Origin: Scenedesmus sp. ARA3
Taxonomy: Eukaryota > Chlorophyta > Chlorophyceae > Sphaeropleales > Scenedesmaceae
Reading direction: 5' to 3'
DNA: 50,773 bases
Assembly (NCBI GenBank): GCA_004335835.1
Contig: RWJK01001844.1
Coordinates: 117,320 to 168,092, forward strand
This document shows, one piece after another, positions 11,501 through 22,013 of the stretch. The first letter of the stretch is position 1; every line of letters begins with the position of its first letter. The position numbers and the translations under genes are program-made. A model generated the notes under the pieces. The model did not search any database. It saw nothing but the letters and a program-made list of their open reading frames with translations, and had not been told where the DNA came from.

Positions 11501-14500
11501 GACAGCAGCGACACTGACAGGTGCACGGCGAGCGCGGTTTTGCGGGTCAGCGCCCCTACTTTAACCTGCATGACTGGTGCTGTATGCACGGAAGACCTGT
11601 GTGCAAGGGCTGGGCTGCAATCTGGTGCAGTGTAGCAAGGACGTCGCGTGCATTCCAGTCTGCAAATCATTTGCCATGCAAGCCTGCATTTGCGCAGACA
11701 CAGCAACCGCAATGCTCAAGGCAGCTCGCCCGGCCCACCACCCTGCTGCTGCTGCTGCTGCTGCTGCTTTGCCGCAGCGAGGACAGCGTGGACGAGGAGG
11801 TGTCGCGCGAGCTCAAGGCGCTGCTGGACGAGGTCTTCCTGCTGGGCAGCCTCACGCACCCCAGCATCAGCCGCTTCTGCGCGCTGTGCCTGGACCCGCC
11901 GCTGATCGTGATGCAGTACTACAGCCACGGCAGCATGTACGACCTGCTCAAGCGCGGCCGGCGCGGCGACAAGCGCGCGCTGCAGGAGCTGACATGGGCC
12001 AAGCGGTGAGTTTGTTCGCCGCGCTGCTGCCTGTGGTGCTGTGTGGATGTTGTTGCTGTGCTGATGCAGGCTGCTTGGCAGCTGTTGAGATCATCTGCTG
12101 TTGTGGTGTTTGGGCAGCAACGTGATTTGGACGACCAGACTGGCTGAGTATCTGCTGCTGTATGCAATCCTCTGACGGCCGCAACACCTTGTTCGCGCCG
12201 CTGCTCCCTCAGGCTGGACATGCTGCGCGACATCGCCAGCGGCATGGTCTTCCTGCACAGCCGGCGGCCGCCCATCGTGCACGGCGACCTGCGCAGCCCC
12301 AACCTGCTGCTGGACCTCACCATTGACAGGGACCGGCCGCGCTACCACGTGAAGATCGCCGACTTTGGCCTGGCGCGCATGCTGGGGCCCACCAGCAGCA
12401 TCACGGTGTCCAAGGTAAGGGGCTGCGTGTAGCGCATGGCGTGTGCGTGGGTACAGCCAGCTGCACCTGCTGCTGCGTTGTGCGCGCTGGCCACCTGTCG
12501 GCTTCAGCTCCCTGCGTTGCTTGGCTTGGCTTGGCTCAGTCCTTTGGATCTGCTTCCCAGCCTTCCGACGTCATCTGTGGATGTATGGCCGCTGCAGGTG
12601 ACCAACCCGCGCTGGTCTGCGCCGGAGGTCATCCGCAGCAGCACCGTGTCGCGGCCGGCTGACGTATTCAGCTTTGGCGTGGTCATGTGGGAGCTGCTGA
12701 CGTGGCAGCAGCCATACGAGGAGATGATGAGCGTGCAGGTGCGGGCAGGGCTGCGCGGCAGCGCCATACAACACCCTTTGCTTGCAGCCACATCTCCAGT
12801 TCAGGGATGGCGAGCATGTGCTGCTCTGTGTGTCTCTGTTGCTGGCGTGTTTGCACCTGGACCGAGCCTCACTTGGTATTGCCAGCTTACACGCTAACTG
12901 AGGGAGAGGGCGGTGTCCAGGGCTGCTGCTGGCAAGCATGCATGCATTGAGCCTGGCTGCATGTGCTGCGCTGCGTGCTGCAGGTGCTGTTCAGCGTGAT
13001 GCAGCAGTACCGGCCTGAGATCCCGCCAGAGGAGGAGCTACCGGGCAAGCCAGGCGGCTCTCTGCCCAAGTGAGTAGGGACTGCAAGCCAGCTGCAGCTC
13101 ACTCTGCCGCCCCACTGCGGACTTGAAGTGCAGACAACCCCAGGTTCTTTGCAGAGGTTGTGTACCTTGCGTATGCTGTGTGTCTTGCTTGTTCCTGTGA
13201 TTCGTGATGGCACCACAGCAACGTGGGCTGTGCCGGCAGTACACAGTGCACCCGCAGGACACTGATGTGTGACAGCCGTGCTGTGATGGCGCTCTGTTTC
13301 CTGCTGCAGGTATATCGAGCTCATGGAGCTGTGCTGGGCAGAGGATGAGAGTGCGCGGCCGCGCTTTGAGGAGGTGGTGGTTGCACTGGACGAGATGCGG
13401 GCGGCAGACGGCTGCGCACGCTACGGCAGCAGCAGGTGCGATGCGCAGCTGTGGGTTGGTGGGAAGGGTGTGATGCGTGCTGCATGACTGCCACAAGTTG
13501 AAGTGTTTGTGCATGCCGCAGCAGTTAGCGGGTCAGGGTTGTACTGGCTTTGCACTAGCTGCAAACAGTAAGTGACGTCATATGCTGGCAAACAAAAAGG
13601 GTGCTGACTTGATCAAGCCGCCAGGACCTAACCAATGGCATCGCAGCTGCAGCCATCCGCACAACTGCGTGAACTAAAACTGTTGCAGCTGTCCGCAAGT
13701 TGGTCACAGACAGGGTAGGGGGCCCTCCTTTGTACCTCCCAACTCCCCAACCCAAGTCCTGCTGCTTCTGGTGCTTATTGCGCTGCAGGTCGCTGACTGG
13801 CAGCGGAGGCAGCAGGCGTGTGAGCTGTGCAGAGGTAGGTACACCCGTCTGTGGCACGCCCACCTGCGCCACCCCCACAGGCAGCAGCTACTTTGGGAAC
13901 TCGCCGCCAACCTCGCTGCCTGGGTCAACACACAGCAGCGCACCCAACAGCCATGGTGCAGCAGCGGCTGCAACAGCAGCAACAGCAGCAGCGCCAGCGT
14001 GCTCCAGTGCCGGCAACACCACGCCAATGAGCAGCGCCGGCAGCAGCACCACAGCAGCAGCCACGGCAGCTGCAGCAGCGGCCAACTCAGGGCCGTCACC
14101 TGGCTACACGCCGGTGGACAGCGCTACTAGCCTAGTGGACCCTGCTGTTGCTGCGGCAGCCTGCACCCAGGCTGCAGGAGGCAGTGCTGCTGCTGGAGCC
14201 GCACCTCCCGGCAATGGGCCTGCGTGCACGTTCAATGCATGGCGGCTAGCTGCCAGCAGCGAGCCAGGCGCAGCAATGCCAGCGCTGCCTGCGCTGCGCA
14301 CAAGTGAGCGCCGCACGCAGCCAGCAGGCAGTCCACAGATGGCAGCAGCAGCAGCAGGCAGCAGCGGCCAGGGCTCACCTCAGCAGCAGCAGCAGCAAGG
14401 GTATTCGCCCATGAGCTCCCAGCACAGCTGCAGCAGCTCGCCAGGTGCATTCACCGGCTATGCGGAGCCCAGCTTTGCTGTGCATGCGCAGCAGCAGCCG

Positions 14501-15728
14501 GCAGCAGCGGCAGCAGGGCCGAGCCCTGCTGCAGATCGCAGCAGCGGCCCTCCAGCAGCGTGCAGAGTGCCCAGCCGGCTGGGCCGCACCACTAGCAACA
14601 TAGGCAGCCCCCAAGGTGCAGCAGCTGCAGGAGGCGCAGCGGGCACTGGGCACGGCTACGCAGCGCCCTCCTCTCCTTCGCCACGGCAGTGCAGCCCCTT
14701 CAGTGCGCATGGTGCTGCTGTCGCTCAGCGGCGGAAGAGCGACATCGACCTGTCGCTGCCTGGATCGCCAGGCAGGGTTGCCGCTGCAGGTGCCGCAGCA
14801 GCAGCTGCAGCAGCAGCGGCTGCCGCAGCTGCAGCTGCAGCTGGCTCAAACCAGCCTGCAACACCCGTGTCGCCAAACCACACTGGCATGTCTGCATTTA
14901 GCCCATTCGCTGCTGCAGCAGGCGGCGCAGACGCAGCACAGGCAGCAGCAATCAAGCTGAAGGCAGCATCAGCGGAGCGGGGCAGGGGCTCACCAGGCCC
15001 CAGCTCGCCATTTGCAGCAGCGCAGCAGCAAGGGGCTGGCAGCTTCCGGCCACTCAGCCCTTTCGCTGTAGAGCAGCACCAGCAGACAGCTGACGGCAGC
15101 AGTGGCAGGGGTCAGGCGGCACCGCCGTCCCAAAGCAGGCCGAGCCCGTTTGCTGCAGTGCAGGAAGAGCCAGATGCTGCAGTTCCTCAGCAGCCAGCCG
15201 CAGCTGCTGCTGGACCAAAGACAGCCAGCCCCTTTGCTGCAGTGCTGCAGCAGCAGATTGGCGGCGCTGCGCCAGTGCCGCTGCATCCGCAGGGTCGGGG
15301 AGTAGCGCGGCTGCCAGACGTGCCTGTCGAGGCCATGCCAGCAGCTGTGGCAGCGGCAGTCGCAGCAGCAGCAGGCCTGCGCAGCGACTCTGCGACAGCC
15401 TCGTCATCATGCAGCGTCACCTCGCCCGACAGGTCTGCTGTGCCTGTGCAGCTGCGCCATCTGGACCAGCAGCAGCTGCTGCGCCTGCAGTTGCGCACCG
15501 CACTGGGCAATGACTCAGTGGACTCCTTGGGAGCGCACAGCCCATTCGGGCTCAGCCAGCCAGCTGGCAGCACAGGCTCCATTGCCAGCACTGTGGGCAG
15601 CCCAACAGGCAGCTTTTCCAGCACCACAGGCCCTTCAGGCAGCCCGGGACACAGCAGCCAGGGGCCACAGGGACATGCAGCAGCAGGGCATGGGCCTAGC
15701 CGCCTGGTGAAGTCCAGCAGCACTGGTG

Positions 15729-15773
<45 letters not shown>

Positions 15774-16192
15774 GTGCACTGAATGACACAGGGCCTGCAG
15801 CAGCAGGGTCCAGCCAGCAGGCGGCAAACAAAGCTTTGCTGGTGCACCGCCAGCAGCAGGCGGCTGCCAGGTCAGTGTCTCCGTTTGCGGCCGTGGCCCG
15901 AGGGCTTGTTGACGGGCCTATCGTGTCGCAGGCTGCGCACGCTGCTGCAGTCCAGCAGCATCAGGGAAGCAGCAGCCCTTTAGGAGCTGCTGCCAGGGGC
16001 GCTGGAAGGGCTCCAGGGCGGCAGCAGCAGCAGCAGCAGCTGCGGCAGCTGCAGGCGACCTACTCAGACAGGGTGGATGAAGCTGCACCACCAGACGCAC
16101 AGCAGCAGCCGGTCTCGTCAGCCTTGTCATCCAAGGCCAGCCGGCTGCAGCAGCAGCAGCAGCGGCAGCTGGCCTCATCAGCTAATGCCAGC

Positions 16193-16224
<32 letters not shown>

Positions 16225-16703
16225 TCTGGCGGTAGTGGATGAGCTGGATTACGCACCCAACTGTGGACAGCAGCCTGGCGCAGCAGAAACGCTGGGGTCC
16301 ACAGCGCTACATGCTCACGGCCAGTCGCATGTACAGCCTGCTGCTGCTGCATCGCAGCTTGGCGCGCAGTACTCATCCGGCAGCGTGGCGTCTCTGGGCT
16401 CTGCTGCACCCTCCATCACTATGTCTGGCTCTGCGCAGTTCAGCTGGGGCTCCGGCGCGGTGCCCAGCAGCCTGGCCCTGGCGCACAGCGAGTCCTATAA
16501 GCCGCTGCATTCCTTTGCCTTTGCAGCTGGCGCCGCAGACCAGCGGCTGGCAGCGCTGCGTGGCAGCAAAGCGCCTAGCCCTGGCGGGGAGGCAGGGGAG
16601 GCTGCGGCTGCTGCTGCCGCCGCCGCCGGCAGCAGCGAGGAGCAGGCGAGCAGGATGGAGCGTGTTGTGTATGACTCCATCACGTTCCCGTCCGTGGAGG
16701 GCT

Positions 16704-16738
<35 letters not shown>

Positions 16739-16759
16739 GGCCTAGGGGAGCAGCCGTAA
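5573..16759 (+). CDS. giant beta-propeller / TKL protein kinase fusion with disordered tail
   Basis: The 15-exon model is 5573-5681, 6188-6344, 7104-7734, 8012-8118, 8356-8466, 8675-8832, 8917-9874, 10122-11079, 11312-11520, 11778-12005, 12213-12414, 12598-12738, 12984-13069, 13310-13435 and 13789-16759. These total 7152 nt, or 2383 residues, with consistent phases throughout. Residues about 250-740 contain WD/propeller-like blades (NVWGGTAKGTVFM, VVWGGDDAGRLAVF, LITGHDNGQLLVWSG, TASGLGAIKLWSVDG). A kinase domain follows at about 1044-1393: glycine loop GSGAYG, VAVK lysine about 1077, HGD aspartate about 1234, DFG about 1259, then WSAPEV and a CWAEDESARPRFEEV tail. It resembles TKL/Raf-like Ser/Thr kinases and is probably catalytically active. 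A charged insert of about 65 residues separates the VAVK strand from helix C. The last 990 residues are Ser/Ala/Gln-rich with 13 consecutive Gln. The first exon is the least certain: its ATG has an in-frame TAG just upstream, and its phase fits exon 2. I see no signal peptide or membrane segment. A split into two genes at the 9875-10121 intron is possible but the phase argues against it. Confidence 0.8.
11214..11303 (+). repeat. direct repeat inside intron 8 of the kinase gene
   Basis: A unit of about 37 nt (tgtattgtatgacgtttgcc then gtgtggctgctgctgtt) occurs at 11214-11250 and again at 11267-11303, with one or two differences. The second copy runs directly into the functional acceptor at 11311, so the duplicated block is the pyrimidine-rich acceptor region. 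Confidence 0.8.
15734..15772 (+). repeat. (CAG)13 tract coding for polyglutamine
   Basis: Thirteen uninterrupted CAG codons lie in the last exon of the kinase gene. Shorter CAG runs occur nearby at about 16021-16040, 16195-16225 and 16708-16735. Confidence 0.95.
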
Positions 16760-18984
16760 GGGGTATTAGCGAGGGTGGTTAACCTGGCAGGGGGACGTTG
16801 TTGGTTCATGGCATACTATGGCATTGACAAGAAGCTGGCGCAACAGCATATGGTGGCCCATTGCTTGGTGCCGTGCTGCGTGGCAGCATAATCTGCCGCA
16901 GACGTGCAGCATGCTGCGTGTTGCTGTGGCGCTGTGCGTGGGTGTGCCTATGTTCGCACGGTGTACACGGCTTGTGCAGCAATTGGCTGGTGGTTTCTGG
17001 CTGTGTCTCGTGTCGTTTATGGCTGCTGACTGGCAGAAGCTACTCGGCCCGCTGCAGCCACCTGGATGCTTTTGGTGGGCGGTGCTCAGCGCGTGCAGCT
17101 GTCAATGTGCAGCGACATGCACTGGGCAGTCTTCATTCATAGCACACTGTGCTCTTTTGCAGTAATGCACGCCAGCCCTGCTTTTCTCTGTGTTGATCAT
17201 TTTGCACCCAGTGGTTCGTGTGTCGGCCTGGTGCTCTAAAGTGTCGCTGGCTGAGTGTGTGTCGTTGGCTGGCAGTTTTGCTGGCTGCCTGGGCCCCGGG
17301 GGTGGAGCGAGAGTGTGATGCACTGTGCATTTGCGCCTTCCCTGAGGCCTGGGCTGGCCGAGCCGTGAGTTTGTTTCGTGTGCATGCCGTGCGTGCTGTG
17401 CGTGCTGTGCGTGGTGTGGTTTGATGTGGTACTGTCGGCAGCTGCGGTGGCTGGCCTCGTCTGCATGACCTGCGCAGCTGCTGCTGTTCTGCTGCTCAGC
17501 TTGTGCATTACTGCTGAAACACTGCCAGTCTGTTGACTGGCGTACTGTTCTCGAGTACACCAGCTGTGTTACATGGGAGGTTACACTGTTCTGGGCATGT
17601 GTTGCTGTTCTGCTGTTGTGAGGTGGGTGCACTGCTATGTAGGTGGGGCTTCTTGCCTTGGCTTCTGAGGGCGATTGTATACTTGGCTTGGCTATCTCGC
17701 GCTGTGGCAGCGGTTGCGCCTGTGCATTGCACAAGCACGGCATCCAGGGCTTGCGATTGCGTGAGGTGTGCGGCTAGCTTCGGCCTCTAGGCGTAGGCCC
17801 ATGATGCCTGCCGTGCACCAGCAGCACGATGCTTGGGCGCCTTGCTGTGGCTGCGCGTGTGCTGTGCATTCGTGCAGCAGCGTCGCCGCAGCACGCTCTT
17901 GCAGTGTTCGTATTGGCGTTGCTTTGGGGGGTGGCAGGGCACGTGTGGGTGCTCCTTTTTGAGCTGATGTGGGCAGGTGGCTGCTGAGCAGAGCCGCAGT
18001 GGATGTGTTACTGTAGCAGCCGCGCCATAACAGTGGCTTGCAAGGACCAGCACAAGCAATAGCCGATGAACGCACCAGCTTTCCTTGCACGCAGCCTCGG
18101 CAGCTGTGCAGCCTGCATCTGTTGGCCTGGCGGGCATACCTGCCACGGCGCTCGGTTGTGTTAGAGAGCGCGTCTGTCGGCGAGGTCTGCAGTGTCCGGC
18201 TGATGTCCCGCGTGCGAGCGTCTTTGTTACCGTCAACACAACATCAGCTGGCATAGGAGTGTCCTGCGTGATGCATTCTTTGTTTTGCTATGCAAGTTTC
18301 GAGGCTGCAGTGGATGGCTGTATGGGTGCTTGGCATGCCCAGGCACTGGCTGTAGGCGCAGTCTTAGGCTGCCCATGCAGCGGCGGGTGACAAGCGCTGC
18401 TTGCAAGGGCCTGCAAGGGCAGGGCGGGCTGGCACTGCCCTGGCGTCTGCGCGTGTGCTTGATCAGCGCATGGACCTTGTTACATCCAGCAATGTCTTAT
18501 GGCGGATGTGCTGCTGCCACTGCTGGTTGAGCACTGGTGCATGCGCGGGGTATGGTTTGGGCGTACTTGGATCATCGCAGTGGCGGTGCCGCTGCAGTTG
18601 CCGTTGGGTTGCCAGTTAAGAGTGTCTGGATGCACTTCAAGTACTGCACTGAATCACTGTATGCTGCGGATGGTGCTGGCCTCTGTGTGATGTGCGGTTG
18701 TCACAAAGGACCTGCTACTACTTGTTTGATTCGCCAGCTCTGTTGTGTTACACATGATAAAGGTTCTCATTTCAAGGTGTGTAGTACACACATTGCGCAA
18801 TTGCTTGCATGCAAGGCGTGGATATGCAACCAGCATTGCCTGCACGGCGAGTTACCGCCTGTCAAATTGCAGTTTGCCATGTGGCGTTAGCTACAGGTGA
18901 AGTGTGGCTGAGGTAGCTGACGCCATTTGGTGTGATCTGTACATGTGATGTTATCCGTACAACTTTCTTGCATGCGAAATGTAA
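16760..18984 (+). other. probable long 3' UTR of the kinase gene
   Basis: After the stop at 16757-16759 there is no credible exon. The plus strand stays strongly G+T-rich, like the introns of the upstream gene, for about 2.2 kb, and the first TGTAA on this strand is at 18980. I infer an unusually long 3' UTR. Short gtgcgtgct repeats lie at about 17386-17420. Confidence 0.45.
18980..18984 (+). terminator. candidate TGTAA poly(A) signal, kinase gene
   Basis: First TGTAA downstream of the kinase stop codon on the plus strand. TGTAA is the established poly(A) signal of chlorophyte nuclear genes. Its position coincides with the end of the G+T-rich stretch. Confidence 0.4.
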
Positions 18985-19089
18985 CCTCTAGGGCCATTCT
19001 GGCGCCGGAATTCCGGCGTGCGGCCCATGCCACGTCATGCCAGCAGCTTTTGTCGGGTTTGGGACTTGTCAAGTCATTCTGCGACAAAG

Positions 19090-19094
19090 TTACA
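19090..19094 (-). terminator. candidate minus-strand TGTAA poly(A) signal
   Basis: ttaca on the plus strand, 106 bp from the opposing plus-strand TGTAA at 18980 and located where base composition changes strand bias. An alternative, nearer signal for the same gene is at 20321-20325. Confidence 0.3.
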
Positions 19095-20043
19095 GCAACT
19101 CCGTACACATCCAGCAGGACAAACTGTCAAAGGACGGCTGTCCAAAGATCGGAACACCAGTAAACGTTTGCAAGCATGCTGCGCACCTGCAAAGCACTGA
19201 TACCCCAGGAACGACGTACCACTCAACTGCCAGTGCACAGTGCCTGAAAACATCTGCTTGAAGCAGCCGCCTGTCACTGGTAGTACAACATAACTGTACA
19301 AGTAGTGGCAGCAGCGTAGCTGCAGCGCAATCAAATGAGGCGTCCACATCTGAGCATTATCAGGCAGCAGGGGCCAACCCAGTTGATGGCACTGCCGTTT
19401 AGAGAGTTGCAGAAAACACATTTCACAATGCCGCGCGCACAGGGCATTGCTGCCCGCTGACAACAACTAGAACACAGTGCAGCTTGGGGCATGCAAACTC
19501 CGCACGTTGGCCACGTGTTGTGAGGTGGCATACTGACGGCCATGTGTTATCGAGGCATACTGAGGCATCTGCTTGACGTATCGCCAAATGCCTGTGCATA
19601 TGATGTACCACTAGCATCATGGATGATCCTCCAGAGAGGTTGTTGGCCAACAGCGCCGCTGTTTGTTTCGCTCATTTTACCCAGGCAGATAGAACGACAT
19701 GTGCACTCTGTAGTGGCAATGGTTTTGGTACTTGGGCTAGTACCGCCGCGCAGGCGATGCATCGACCCCACTGCAGCAATTGCTGCACTGGAAGGAGAAT
19801 AGCCACAATCACCAGCAACAAACACACAGCACCTGAACCCCAGAACCAACTGCATCAATGACTGCCGCCGTGCACACACCAACAAGCAGGTGTAGGGGGT
19901 GAACACGGCATAACATTGAATACCCACATGCACGTACATGCAGTCACAACCTGATGAAAGCTGGATGAATCGACATGTAGGCTTCAGAGTGCACTCAGCC
20001 CAACACAGCAAGCTGCAGGAGTAGCTGCGCTGTGCTGTGAAGC

Positions 20044-20125
20044 AAGTGCACCCTCCAAGCAAGCAAGCACGCAGGCGAGCAAGCTGGCAAACCGGCAAGC
20101 AAGCAGGCAGGCAAGCGAACAAGCG
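20044..20125. repeat. degenerate AAGC/AGGC simple repeat
   Basis: Imperfect tandem units of aagc, cagg and gcaa fill about 80 nt. No coding role is seen. The same type of tract occurs at about 1458-1500 and 1681-1730. Confidence 0.7.
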
Positions 20126-20320
20126 GCCTGCACATGCACCATGCCACACCACTCCACTTCCGACAAGAAAGGCTGTTCTTGGATCATGTACCATACCGCC
20201 ACGTGACGCCTACACACTGTGCTGCTTGCTGCGCACTACAATCTCATGCCGAATCACACACCAGCCTGAACAGCATAATGTGTTTTGACTGATTTGTGTT
20301 GTCTGGAAGCCACTCTGTCC

Positions 20321-20325
20321 TTACA
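20321..20325 (-). terminator. alternative minus-strand TGTAA poly(A) signal
   Basis: First ttaca (plus strand) met when reading downstream from the minus-strand stop at 21995. It would give a 3' UTR of about 1.7 kb. Confidence 0.3.
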
Positions 20326-21929
20326 GGCTGCGCGGCACAATCACGACTGCACTACTACAGCCTACTATCCCTCGCACATGCCTGCTGCATATGCAGCCAT
20401 GCACATGCAAGAAACACATGCTGTGCCTGCTGTATCTGCATGGGCATGGCATGCTCTCGACCCCCTCAACACCCCTACAATGCTGCCCACCTTTACCCCT
20501 ACAATGCTGCCCAAAGAATGTCTGAAACACACGTATACACAACATCCAACAGTATTTAAGTGAATGCCCTGTTGACACAACAAGAGAGGCATGCATCTCA
20601 GCATGCGCAGCCACGCAAGCTTGTGCTGCCGGCCGCCTCCCAGCTTCATTGCAATTGTGTGAATGCAGCATGCCACGCACATCCGTAGCATGCTGTTGCA
20701 CGCAATTTTTCCCGCCGCCTGCAAAGTGCCGCCGCCTGCAAAGTGCAGATGCAGTGGACGCTTCCCAGCAACCACACAGGGTGTTGCAGATCTTGGAAGG
20801 CAGCACACACACAGGCCCTGCGGTGGTCGCTCGCCTGCTTGCACTCAACCGAATGCAATTACGCGGCTAACACAGCGCCTGCAATGCAGCAATGATGCTG
20901 GGCACACTCGGCACATCCAAGGTATTGCAGTACTGCAGAGATGCCTTGCCTACAGGCATATTGTACATTGGTCAAATGTATGGAGCGGCGTGCTTGCAAG
21001 TTGCAAAGCCATGGCCAGATACACAAACAATGTCACATGCAGTCAGTGCTAGCACAGCAATTGGGATCTGTGGCTGTGAAGCTGAACTGCGGATACAGCA
21101 GCAGCGCCAATGCAGCACCACTGCTGAAGAATCATATGTGCACCAAGAGTTGGTGCTGCGTACCACTAGCAGAGAAACACAGGTATCTGCAGCTAGTGCA
21201 CGCAGCTGCAACATCAGGACAGTAGCAGCACTACCAGGACTGCAAATCAAGGGATTGGCTGGGCTGCCAGCACACTAACACAATCGTGACGTACATGTTG
21301 CAGTAACGTCTTTGTATTTTTGTCCCAGATGCAGTACATCTGTCATTGCATACAGCAAAGGCAGCACAGCGTGTTTGTTGTTGGCAACATCAAGCAATGC
21401 CTACACACTATGTGCTGGCAGAAAGACACTCACACAACAATAGCTTGTAATCAACCCCTAACATCACACTCAGCAAGAAGGCCCTGCCACACGCATGCAG
21501 ACTTTTTGGGTACAAAGGAATGCTCAAAACAAGCCTAAGAAACAGAGCCAGCCCATCTTGGCAGCTGTCTGCTAATCACGTGACACATGCAGGACAGCAT
21601 GCCACCACGCAGCACTTTGACAACACCCATCTGCATCGCAGTGCTGTTATCCCAGGTACTTCACACAGCCTAACAGTATTTCACACGCGCCGGGCGCCAT
21701 GCCTGGCTAATCAACAACACCTCTGCAGCTCAGCAAGTGCAGCTGCTGAGTCGCATGTGACGTGGCAGCCACCCATTGATCATGCCAAACAAGCAGGGAG
21801 ACATGCCCACCAGTCCATCCATCACAAATAGCTGGAAGCAGTCAACTAACAACTACTCGCTGTCTCCTGGTCTGCTCACTCAACCGCTTCAGGTACTAAC
21901 AGCAGCCTGTGACAGCAGTGTTTTAGAGC

Positions 21930-22013
21930 CCTCACTGGCTGCTGCCCATTCCTCACTTGCTGCTGCCTATACCTCACTTGCTGCAGCCCGTCCCTCACAT
22001 ACTGCTGCCCCCA
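21930..22013 (-). repeat. four tandem 21-bp units at the stop codon
   Basis: Units lie at 21930-21950, 21951-21971, 21972-21992 and 21993-22013, each starting cctcac on the plus strand. On the minus strand each unit reads ...GTGAGG, combining an in-frame TGA with a donor-like GTGAGG. The annotated stop (21995-21997) lies in the first unit met in the direction of transcription. Confidence 0.85.

Larger units (their letters stand above)
18985..21929 (-). other. A+C-rich region, probable 3' UTR of the minus-strand gene upstream
   Basis: No convincing exon is found on either strand. From about 19.1 kb to 21.9 kb the plus strand is A+C-rich, the mirror image of the preceding block. This suggests transcription from the minus strand. 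Minus-strand TGTAA candidates (ttaca on plus) lie at 20321-20325 and 19090-19094. Confidence 0.4.

Noticed and set aside
13832..13879. Possible 48-nt intron (gtaggt to cccacag) at the start of the last kinase exon
   Set aside because: Shorter than any other intron here and its removal keeps the frame, so the simpler read-through was chosen.
15187..15831. Long minus-strand ORF (214 codons) opposite the kinase tail
   Set aside because: It is the Cys/Leu/Ala-rich shadow of CAG repeats in the plus-strand last exon, with no family features or splice context.
17370..17420. Repeated gtgcgtgct units considered as a CRISPR-like array
   Set aside because: Units are short and contiguous without unique spacers; it is simple sequence in a G+T-rich UTR.
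20321..20848. Minus-strand ORF of 175 codons in the A+C-rich block
   Set aside because: Cys/His-rich composition typical of antisense or UTR sequence here, no family signature, and a competing ORF in another minus frame covers the same bases.
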